Positions 54,418 to 64,000 of a stretch of DNA of 64,000 nt are shown here, one piece after another. The position numbers and the translations under genes are program-made. The DNA is from Leptodontidium sp. MPI-SDFR-AT-0119 (lineage: Eukaryota; Ascomycota; Leotiomycetes; Helotiales; Leptodontidiaceae): the NCBI GenBank assembly GCA_020726505.1, contig JAHLEZ010000007.1, forward strand, positions 2,170,001 through 2,234,000, read 5' to 3'. A model generated the notes under the pieces. It was not told the DNA's origin and ran no database searches. It saw nothing but the letters and a program-made list of their open reading frames with translations. Every line of letters starts with the position of its first letter. Position 1 is the first letter of the stretch.

Positions 54418-57400
54418 ATGATTACCGGACTAGATGAAGTCGCTGAGGGACGCTCGACCGGAGGGATCTCACTATCAATGGTCCCTGTACTTGAATCCGG
54501 AGTCAATTGGGTCGATTTTGAGCGTCGGATTGAGGAATATTTAGTTATGTCAGGCCTTGGCGTCACTATGAACCCTGAGTGGAAGCCTCTAAAAGTCACT
54601 CAGGACGCTATAGAGGCTATTGAGGCCATCCCAGCAACTAACGGGAGAGCGGCAGTACTTGCTGTACCCGCTAGCCCAGCTCTCGTCGAATCCGACTTGG
54701 CGTACACCTCTCGACTCGCTATAACGTCGTGGGGGGAGAAGCAATCCCGTGGTTATATGGCTATTCGGAGCCGCTGTGGGTATAACCCGTATAACGCGGT
54801 CAAGGACCTAAAGACCGTCTATGAGATGATCACGGCTTTACGGAGGTTCACCAAGACGTCTGGCACTGGCGCATTAATCGATCTCACTTCTCGGTTTTAC
54901 GCCAAGAACCTCTCGGATTGCAAGGATGTTATAGACTTCTCTAGTACCCTCTCTCAGGTTAATAACGAGCTTAAGGACCTTCACCCGGAAGCAGTATTTA
55001 CCGAAGTTCAACTGGTTTTACGCTTCCTTTAGGGCCTTGGTTCAGCGTTTGATACTTTCAAGACAACCTTTCAGTAGACCTATAATCTCTTAAAGGACGG
55101 GGATAAGGAAGCTGTAACCTTTTAAACAGTCGTTTAGAAGGCTTTTGACGCCGAACAGCTAGAACTTTCCAACGCATCTAGCGGGGGAGTTGCCCTAGTG
55201 GCTCGGGACGCTAATGGCCGATCAACAAAGTATTGCACCCACTGCAAAGCTACCTTTCATGATTCAGCCGCTTGTTGGCACTTACACCCTCACCTAAAGG
55301 CCGAGCATAAAGCTAAACTACAGAAACGGTTCGGCAAACGCAAGCCTAAAGGCGACGACTCCGGTGCGGCAAAGAAAGCTAAGACTAGCAACAACAGTAC
55401 CACTGAAGAAGATTCTACAGCTATCGCCGCAGTTATGTGCCTAGTACTGGACAGTGAGACTCAATCGGCCGAAGACACAGCACTCCCAGCGTTTGATACG
55501 CCAGTGGAAGACACCTGGGTAGTCGACACGGGCTGCACTAACCATGCTACAGGCTCTATGAAGTACTTTACCGACTTCTCTAGCGGTTCATACGGTACCT
55601 GCGGCGGAATCGGTGACTCCAAGATCAATTTTGAAGGCAAAGGCACTTGCTCAATCCCCGTCCGATCGAAAGGCAAGACTGTGATCTTACAGCTTACGGA
55701 CGTCAAATTTTGCCCGGCTCTCGGCAACTTCAACCTTATTTCAGTGTCTTAACTGTTTAAGAAGACTACGCTAAAGCTTACCAAAGATTCCATCAGTTGG
55801 ACTGTTGGGGGCTACACGATCAACTCTACCGCTCAGAACGGCCTGTGGCTCCTGGACGTCGCTACTGGTAAAACCACTAAATCGTGACTCTCTTTATTAC
55901 CCCCCTCGGTTACCGCATCTCTCCCTGGTTCACTCAAAGGCACCTCTACGGTAAAACAACAAGAATTCGGTCAATCTCTCGACGTCGCTCTCCCGGCCTA
56001 CTCTGTCGATTATAACTTGATTATTTGGCACAATCGGATGGGCCATTTAGGGCAGCAGAACGTCAAGAGACTCCCTAAGCTTTGCACCGGAATCACCCTA
56101 AAAGAAAAGCCCCCGGACGACAGTACATGCCTGTGCGAAGCCTGTGTACACTATCGGTTCACAAAGCTACCGCACAAGGCACCGATCCGGCCCGGGCGAT
56201 ATCCTATGGACCTAATCCACTCCGATGTCATAGGCCCTCTGAGAGTCAAAGGCTACGACGGTACACGTTATATCGCTACCTTTCAGTGCGACAAAACAAA
56301 AGCCGCCGGCGTGTATTTAATGAAATCCAAAGGCGACCTCACGGACTGTTTTATGCACTTTAAAGGCCATTACGAACAGCCCGGAATTAAGATCCGACGG
56401 CTCCGAGACGACAACGGTGGTGAATACGTCTCCGGAAGGCTCCAAGCTTATCTCAAAGATCAAGGTATCTTCTGGGAGCCTACTGTCGCCGGAAACCCCG
56501 AGATGAACGGTGCCGCTGAACGCTTGGGCCGGACCCTTTGGACGAAAGCAGTCGTTATGTTACGGTACACCGGAATCCCACTAAAATACTGGCCTGAAGC
56601 AGTCAAGTGTGCCACCTATCTATACATGCGTAGTCCTCACTCAGCGATCGGCAAGACACCTTTTGAAGCACTCCACCAAGTCAAGCCTGACCTCCGGCAC
56701 ATTCGAACGTTTGGTTCTACGGTGTTTAACGCAAACACTAAAGGTATACCGAAGCTAGGGGAGAAAGCTAAAGAGGGAGTGCTTGTCGGCTTTGAGGGTG
56801 ATCATATTATTAGGATTCTAACGCCACACGGCAAGATTATCCGTGGAACTAACGTCCACATCGTCAAGAAGTTGATGTTTCGAAATTTGCCGGAAGAGAC
56901 GGACGAAGAGCTGTGGGATGATGTCCTAGAGGCAGTTAGGGTCAAGCCAACCGCCCAAACGATCCCTATCTCGACAATGTTACCAAACTAGCTAGTAGGC
57001 CCTAAAAGGAGCCGAGACGACATTGATGAGCTACTGGAAGAGTACTCTAGTCCAAAGACTCGTACAACCCGGATACCCTCTCTAGCAGTCAATCGATCGG
57101 TAGAACCACTAAGACCAGCAACTCCACTAGTAAACTTAGCGCCAGAACTACCCCCCGAGCAACCCCGCGGTAGATTCGCCGATCGAACGACTATTCCGCC
57201 GTCGATACTATCTCCAACGCCGGTCCCTCACAGGTACGCTGGCCGAGGGAACATTAACTCAAAAGCAACTGAAATCAGTCAAACGGCCGCATCTTTTAGG
57301 TCTCGGAGGGGGACTACACGGGCAGTGACCCCTGTGCGAGAACCCCCAACATCACCACCGGTAGACGACCTATATAACGCCAGTCCTCGGCGCCCAAGAA

Positions 57401-59202
57401 CTCCACGGGAGCCTACTGAAGAAGACTACGACTCGGATACAATCGTTGTACGCGTCAATCATTTGGACCTCCGGGAGCCTACGGACTTCTCGTCACCGGA
57501 ACCGTCCTCTCTCCCTGAAACGCCGGTTTTATCGCTAAATCACCCGTACCTTCGGGTAGAATCACTAGACGATATCGCCCTAGCATGCCTATCGAGGCAG
57601 TTAGTGTGCCCCCCGGACCATGTCCCCCTCCTAGCACTTCTAGCTAAGTCTAACCCCTGTGAACCATTCGAGCCAAAGACTTTACGGGAGGCTATGGATT
57701 GCCCTTAATGGCCACAGTGGAAGAAAGCCATGGAAGAAGAGTACGGATCTCTAATAGAGAACGACACTTGGACGGTCATGGAGACACCGGCAAACCGAAT
57801 GTCCCTAGACGGCAAATGGGTCTTTAGGCTCAAACGGACCGGTAATGGCGAGATTCAACGATACAAAGCTCGCTGGGTAGTCCGTGGATTTTAGCAAAAG
57901 GAAGGGCTGGATTTCCATGAAACCTTTGCTTCAGTAGTCAAGCCGATGAGTTATAAGGCTATATTTGCCCTAGCGGCAGCTCTTGATTGGGAGATTGAGC
58001 AAATGGACGTCAAGATAGCGTTCTTGTACGGTTATGTTGAGGAAGAAATCTACATCACCTTACCCACTGGAATCGACGGAGTGTCCGGTACCTGTAAGCT
58101 TAATAAAGCTTTATACGGCCTGAAGTAGTCCCCCCGAGTTTGGTACAATACACTGGCAATATTCCTTGGAGAATTAGGCTTTAAGCCTCTGGATGCCGAT
58201 AATAGTGTGTTCTGTCGGGACGGAATTATTATCGCTATCTATGTCGACGACCTTTTGATCGTGGGGGAGTCAAAATCAGAGATTGATACGGTTAAAGAGC
58301 GTCTCAGTAAGCGTTTCTAGATGACTGACCTCAAGGCTTGCTACTACTACCTTGGAATGCAAGTCACCCGGAACAGGCCCGCAAGAACGCTAAAGCTCTC
58401 TCAATTAGGGTACCTCAAACGTGTGATTGACGAATTTGGTATGCTCGATGCTAAACATGTCCTGACACCTATGGAGACCAGTGCTCGGCCACAGAAAGCA
58501 GAGGACGGCTATCAGGCCAGTACTACTCTCCGAAAAAGCTATCAATCGGCCGTAGGGTCGTTGATGTACGCGATGCTAGGGACCCGTCCAGACATTGCTT
58601 TCGCTGTTTCAGTCGTTAGCCGGTACGCCTCAAATCCGACAGAGGCACATATGAAGGCCGTCAAACGCATCTTCAGTTACCTCGCCGGAACGATCGATCT
58701 CGGCCTTGAATTCAGCGGCTCCATTAGTCCTCTACAAGGCTACACCGACTCCGACTGGGCCGGTGATATTGACACTCGGCGGTCCACAGCAGGTTACGTC
58801 TTTAATATTGGCAGCGCGGCGATCTCTTGGTCCTCTAAACGGCAAGCTACAGTGTCTTTATCAACCTGTGAAGCGGAGTACAAAGGTCAAACTCAGGCTA
58901 CTAAGGAGGCTATTTGGCTTCAAGAGTTCCTTCGGCATATACACCCCGATCTCGACTTTACCTCTGGTGCTACTGTAATTTACGGTGATAATCAGGGAGC
59001 GATAGCGATGGCTAAGAACCCTCAATTTCACGCTCGCTCGAAGCACATTGAGATTCAGTATCACTTCGTCCGCGAGAAGGTGGCCGAGGGCAAGGTTGAT
59101 ATGAAGTTTGTGCCTACCGACAGGCAGGTAGCCGATGGATTAACAAAGGCCCTGTGCCGAGACAAGTTTGTGGCTTTTCGGACGGCTATTGGGGTTAAAT
59201 AG
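54418..59202 (+). pseudogene. Copia gag-pol polyprotein with in-frame TAA/TAG codons
   Basis: One frame of 1,594 codons without frameshift. Gag is followed by a zinc knuckle (CTHCKATFHDSAAC, residue ~273), protease DTG (VVDTGCTNHA, ~370), integrase HHCC (HNRMGH ~538, CEACVHY) and catalytic D603, D665, E701 (DD35E), reverse transcriptase (DVKIAFLYGYVEEEIYI, YVDD 1275-1278) and RNase H (YTDSDWAGD ~1442, ATVSLSTCEAEYKG). Eleven stops lie inside: TAG at 55030, 55075, 55135, 56989, 57892, 58126 and 58318; TAA at 55123, 55750 and 57706; TGA at 55885. Several sit where copia proteins have Gln, e.g. ALYGLK-stop-SPRVWY and NLISVS-stop-L. Confidence 0.9.
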
Positions 59203-59446
59203 GGGTTATTAAGCTCTAAAGGGGAGTCCTCTAATAGACGAATTAGTGCTTGATTAGGTAATTTAGGTACGCTGTCTCCGGGGTCGTTCTTCCCTAGATT
59301 TACCTACGGGGTTTTGCTGGGGTTTACCGAAGGCCACCGTCTTGAGTACGCGATACTGTGGGAGCTTGTATTATCTGTTCTGTGGGAGCTGTCGAGCCTG
59401 TGGGAGCACTCTGTCTATGAGGCTCTTTACTATAGAGTGCTACGAT

Positions 59447-59456
59447 CGAGTGGGAG
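59447..59456 (+). other. Copia polypurine tract
   Basis: The purine-rich GAGTGGGAG directly before the 3' LTR is the expected plus-strand primer. Confidence 0.6.
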
Positions 59457-59557
59457 TGTTGAGATATCAACCGTGCACTCTCTCCAGTAGTATATAGTCA
59501 GGCCTTCGGCCCTCCATAGAACAGCAACCAATTCAACATGCTTCATACCAATTAACA
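59457..59557 (+). repeat. Copia 3' LTR (101 bp)
   Basis: Identical by eye to the 5' LTR, followed by the target duplication AGTAC (59558-59562). Confidence 0.95.
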
Positions 59558-61689
59558 AGTACCACAACAACACTCGAACTCTCTGAGTTCCGAACTCAGA
59601 CTGCGATCTCCAGCCACGACCCAGTTCTTATCTCAACTCAACACAATGTCAAAGCGAACAGTAATGAGCTCGAGAACCTACCATCAAAATCACCAGCCTC
59701 GCACCAAACTCCGTCCAGACTCCGTATCACCCTCACAATCCTTCAACCTTGCCTCGTAAACTTCTTCTCGAGTTTTACCAGCGGAATAATAACCGTCGCC
59801 CTTCCCGTCATCGCTTCATCCCTATCAATTCCAAACTCACTCTATCTATGGCCCGCCTCAGTCTACGGCCTCACATGCGGCGCTACCCTCCTGATGGCTG
59901 GCTCAATCGCTGACCTAATCGGTGCTCGAAACGTGGAATTAGTCGGTATCTTCCTCGTGTCTACATTCGCACTTGCTCAATCTCTTGCATCAACAGGCGT
60001 CCAACTCATCGTCTTCCGTGCTCTACAAGGCATCGGATTAGCAATGCACATCCCAGCATCCGTGAGTCTCGTAGCTGCCGGTGTTCCAGAGGGACGAGCA
60101 AGGAACTTCAGATTCGCATGTTTGGGGATGAGCCAACCATTAGGATTTTCTGTTGGGTTGGTGGCTAGTGGTATCATGATTGAACGAGCTGGTAGGAGAT
60201 CTGCGTTCTATTTTTCTGCCGCTGGACTGTTCCTTGCTACTATACCGACTTTTTGGGTTTTGGCCAAGGTTCAAGCGAATCTGGAAAGAGAGTGGAGTAT
60301 TTGGATGGAGATTTGGAAAGAGATTGATTGGGTTGGAGGAGTGCTGGCAAGTAAGTGGTTGGTTGGCTATGCTTGCTTATGTACTCGCGTAAGTCTCATA
60401 TCTCGGAAATCGTGGGCAAGATACTGACTGAACATAGCATCCTAAGCGCAGATCTAGCAGCTTTCAAAAAGACTACAACAATAGTTCTCTTCGTAATTAG
60501 TGTTGTACTTATGCTTGCATTTCCCATATGGATGCGCTATCGAGAACGAATAGGCAAGCCTGCTCTGGTGCCAAACAGTCTATGGAAGAACACCACATTC
60601 ACAGCAACCTGTGGTAAGTGATCGAGGGCGAAATCTACCTATTTCATACAATTCCTCTCACTAAAACATGTCTCGGGATCAAATACATAAACCCTATCCC
60701 ACAAAGAAAATTGCCGACTCCCCGACCCGCTGCAGTGATGCTCGCCCTATCGTACGGCGTTACGAACTCCATGGCGTTGTTCTCAAGTTTGTTGTAAATC
60801 GTCCCCATTCCCGTCTCAAATGAACAGCAAGCTTATCATAGATCCTCTCCTAGTTTCCAAGAAATTCAACACAAATCAACCCTAACAACCTCGCTCTATA
60901 TCCTCCCGAACCTAGGTGTAGGGGTCCTCCTCAGCCTCTCGACAGGTCTCTTAGTGCACCGCTGGCCAGCCCGCTGGTTTGTCGTAACCTCCGCCTTCCT
61001 CTGCGCACTATCCCCGCTCATGATGGCACTTGTCCCCCTGGCTGGAATTATTGGTACCTTGAGTTCTGGGCACAGATATTAGCCCCCTGAGTCTCGATGT
61101 CCCATACACAATCGGTCTTATCATAGTGAGCAGTAACTTTCCAAAGGAAACACAAGCCTCAGCGGGAGCTGTGTTCAGTACTGTTGGAATGTCTGGACAT
61201 AGTTTTGGGCTCGGGATATGTCAGCTTGTCGCGCTGGGGGCTGCGGGTACTGCAGGAGAAGGAAATGACAAGGGAAATGGGGTTAGTGAGGGAGAGCATG
61301 GAGGTGCTTTTAGTGGGTATGGCGATGCTGCGGTATTGGATGGTTGCCGTGCTGCTTTTTGGACTATGTTTGCTTGTATGGTCTCTGTGGGGCTGATTGC
61401 TGTGCATGGCTTGAGAAAGACTGGGAAAATTGGATTGAAGAGGGAGTAGGAGTGGGCTGAAGACGCGGTCGTGCTATCACGCTCAGTGTTGTTGAAGTGG
61501 TCCATCGGATCAATTTGTATTGCTCAGAGTGGTGAGTCCTTGAAGCTTCTTAATCGCAACAACTAGAATCTAGATAGTCGCAGTCAGTATCTAGGTAGAG
61601 AGATTTTCCAGCAAAATGACTTGTCTGCTATCATGCCACTTAAGGCTTATATCGACATTTCTGTAATCGTTTCTTGTATCCTGTATTAG

Positions 61690-62046
61690 GTCGTTTCAAA
61701 AGACAGCGCACGCTTTGGTGTGCCGGGTGATCGGGAGCACATCGTCAAGTTGAACGCAGATCACAGTGGTATATGCAAATTTAGGTCGAGTCTTGAAGAT
61801 CAAGACAACTCCAAGCTTGTACGAAGCAATCTTAAAGACCAGTATATTATCGCCTTGAAGACATGTGAGTTGACTGCAATACCTTCTACTATCAGTAAAG
61901 AAGCCATTATCCAAGCAAGTCAGAACAGCGAGCTTCAAGTGCGATTAGCTAAATTGATGGAAGACGAGTGTTGGCGTGTGGACCGTATTAGCGGCAATTT
62001 AGATGGTATGATTTGTACCAATCATACAATTCTGACCAATAGATGA
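61690..62046 (+). pseudogene. Fragment of a fungal NLR-like gene (region after the N-terminal effector domain)
   Basis: The frame from about 61690 reads VVSKDSARFGVPGDREHIVK, LNADHSGICKFRSSLEDQDN, then SKEAIIQASQNSELQVRLA and CWRVDRISGNLDG to TGA 62046. The order 'SA..GVPGE...NADHSGICKF' is familiar from fungal STAND/NLR proteins, between a hydrolase-like N-terminal domain and the nucleotide-binding part. Neither the hydrolase nor the NACHT/NB-ARC part is present here, so it is a stranded fragment. Confidence 0.5.
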
Positions 62047-64000
62047 GCTTACAATTGTCGTGCCTAACTAATCTTTTACCAAGTATATTGCCTTGTTCAC
62101 AGCCTCTTTCTGATCCACAGAACCATAATGTGAACAAGACCCAAAGCAAAGAGGGGCAGTGACAAGACGGTCTGGCTAGGGAAATGAGGATGTTAGCGCT
62201 CTCTTAGACAAGCTTTGATGTCTCCGAAAGAACGGAGGTCGGACCCTGTCGGCAACGGAGTTGGACTCGGCTAGGCCTCCTTAATTCAATTTAGCGCTCA
62301 AATTGTGGGGCTCGTCAATCCGAAAATCTCGGCTGTAAGTCGAGTGGACGGCGCCATTTTAGCGTGTTTTATTCAAGCTTTTGAGTTGGGATTTGCAGTT
62401 TCGGCTATTTTGACGTTCACAAGACCGTACTTTCGTACATCCACTGGTGGGGTTCAAGCCTCAAGGCGAGAACGTTAGGCCATCTGTAATGCTTTGTAAG
62501 TAGTCGGAGATGCGTGGATATGACGCGAGATGAGATTTCCCCGCAATAGTCATTGCAAGGATCTTTTGTTGAATAATTGGTGTTTCGTTGCTCACTTTAG
62601 CACAAACTTCTACCGCCCTTTTATAGCTAAAGATGCACTACTACTACCCTATCCTATCCACCGACGGATGTCTCATGTTCTGGCCTTTGGCTCTAAATAC
62701 TGACTAATGACCTCCTCTACCGCTTCCGAGTGGGAGTAAAACTTTCCAAACGTTTCAACGGTCTGTTTAGGTATCGAAGACGCTATACATAGGCGAAATA
62801 TGACCGTTGAGAAGCAAAACAAACAAGATGAAGTCAAAGTGGGAGAAAAGTGTTGAATCTAGTCTCGGAGGTACGGAGCTTAAGGCTTATTAAGGTGCTC
62901 GCTCAGCCTGAAGCTAGTCAAAGTCGAACATCCTCACTCGACAGCAAAGCCCCTAATTGTTACCGACGACATGTGGACTTATTCAAAGATTCGACATGGA
63001 TCCGTGCTACATCTCTGCATCTGTAGAACAGGATTAGGCCTGAACAACTATCCTAAAATCCTGGAGGTTACTAGGCTGCTTCTGTATTGTGAGAAATGAG
63101 ACATGTCTCAATCACTACACCGCTCAATCAGCATTCCGATAATAGTATTGGCAGTCGAAGAGCAGCCCATCCACTGGACAATTTGTATTCAGACGGCTTA
63201 GTGGACATATGTCGAAATCGGACCCCTATTTCTAAACTATTCTCCCCTCCCTGGTTTATTAGCTATTTTACCACTTTTGGCCACATTATCACCACCGGAT
63301 TAACTTCTATCTAAGCACGCAAACCTGCAGCAAAACCGCAACTTAAACTTTAACGCAACCACAGAGTGCAGAACAGGACCAAACAAAGTGAGAGTGGGGG
63401 CCCTCTCCAAACTCTATTTCGATCTAGTGGGCCACATTCTACCACATGGACTGTGGTGCCCAGAGGTTCTATTTTGCTTTGTAATTTGCACTTCGAGGAT
63501 TTCGACATGAAATAGAGTTTAGCCATTCCTAGGGTTAAGGTCAAACTTGATTCGTTGTTGTTCGAGTTAACTCTGAAATACCCAGTCGCTCTTACAGCCC
63601 ACTGACAGATTCCCTCCCTAATTCCCTAATTATCACAAACAACCACCCCTAATCATGACACTCACCTTCAGGGGCGGGGTTGGGACCACTAAAATGGTAA
63701 CCCTCAGGAACAAAAGCGAGACTGCTTGGAGGATGACGGTTGAAATTTCCTGCCAGAATCTCATCCACGCGGGTACGGATTCTATTCATTTGTTTCATTG
63801 GCGAGTTAGTGCAGCTTTTAGATCGTTTGCAAGAGTGCTTCCGCGTTCTCATGGCTATGGTTCCTGTGGGAGGCGAGAGTGGAATAATCGATTTAGGATA
63901 GAGAGAGTTTAGTGCGGAAGGGCGGCATGGATAATGTTTGTGATTGTCTCCCTTGTTGGTTATGTTACGGACGTATGAAGTACTTTCCACAGCAGCGCCT
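62047..64000. other. Intergenic, nothing recognised
   Basis: About 2 kb with only short frames lacking family features on both strands. Confidence 0.4.

Larger units (their letters stand above)
52514..59557 (+). mobile_element. Complete Ty1/Copia retrotransposon, 7,044 bp
   Basis: Two 101-bp LTRs (52514-52614, 59457-59557) are identical by eye, TGTTGAGATA...TTAACA. The 5-bp target duplication AGTAC flanks them (52509-52513, 59558-59562). A primer-binding site follows the 5' LTR and a purine-rich tract precedes the 3' LTR. The domain order GAG-PR-IN-RT-RH is that of Copia. Identical LTRs point to recent insertion. Confidence 0.95.
52506..61449 (+). pseudogene. DHA2-type MFS drug transporter, split by Copia and frameshifted
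   Basis: ATGAGTAC at 52506-52513 is the 5' end. After removal of the Copia element and one AGTAC copy, the frame continues from 59563 as M-S-T-T-T-T-L-E-L-S-E-F. It stays open into LTILQPCLVNFFSSFTSG, ALPVIASSLSIPNSLYLWPA (first membrane segments), GSIADLIGARN (motif A-like) and FRALQGIGLAMHIPASVSLV. Introns lie at 60387-60437, 60614-60735 and 60794-60853. Further lesions: a 4-bp AAGT tandem duplication (60349-60356), one base lost near 61043 (before WNYWYLEFWAQ) and one near 61085 (AP|LSLDVPYT). The C-terminus FPKETQASAGAVFSTVGMSG ends at TAG 61449. DHA2 porters have 14 segments and export drugs or toxic metabolites. Confidence 0.85.

Noticed and set aside
60351..60356. GTAAGT in the MFS pseudogene as an intron donor
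   Set aside because: No acceptor restores the GWLAMLAYVLA reading; removing one of two AAGT units does. It is a 4-bp duplication.
1..64000. CRISPR arrays, operons, ribosome binding sites, bacterial terminators
   Set aside because: Introns and gene families show a fungal nuclear genome; no regularly spaced repeats of CRISPR type are present.

Overview
The window reads as nuclear DNA of a filamentous ascomycete (Pezizomycotina). Introns are short (44-122 nt) with GT-AG or GC-AG ends. The genes are fungal types: a HET-domain protein, an RTA1-like membrane protein, an NFX1-type helicase/zinc-finger protein and a TALE homeobox-C2H2 regulator. Many mobile-element relics carry C-to-T/G-to-A nonsense changes of the kind left by repeat-induced point mutation (RIP). 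A leotiomycete is plausible, but that is inference.

Island 1 (1-16 kb): the 3' part of an NFX1/ZNFX1-like gene; relics of a FluG/DUF3435-type element; an aminoglycoside-phosphotransferase (APH) pseudogene split by a hAT-like insertion with a perfect 8-bp target duplication; an alpha/beta hydrolase; a decayed Tc1/mariner element with TIRs and TA ends, beside an older relative; a MITE candidate; and a 7-exon epoxide hydrolase. Then comes an AT-rich block (about 16.5-20.1 kb) holding a solo LTR with its 5-bp duplication.

Island 2 (21-38.6 kb): a HET-domain gene, an unrecognised open frame, a small 10-cysteine secreted protein, a 9-exon sugar transporter, an RTA1-like gene with a GC-AG intron, a glutamine-synthetase-like gene and a second, frameshifted APH gene.

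Island 3 (39-64 kb): a nearly full-length LINE killed only by nonsense changes; more FluG-like relics; a 1048-aa Zn-cluster-like/homeobox/C2H2 regulator with four repeated C-terminal modules and another GC-AG intron; and a complete 7,044-bp Copia retrotransposon with identical 101-bp LTRs. The Copia sits inside the third codon of a DHA2-type MFS transporter gene: its start codon lies on one side and the rest of the gene 7 kb away. The Copia gag-pol frame has no frameshift, but 10 of its 11 in-frame stops are TAA/TAG, several at positions where copia proteins have glutamine. The window ends with a fragment of an NLR-like gene and intergenic DNA.

No biosynthetic operon or cluster logic joins the genes. 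The main theme is host genes interrupted by many classes of mobile element, several with exact, readable insertion junctions.
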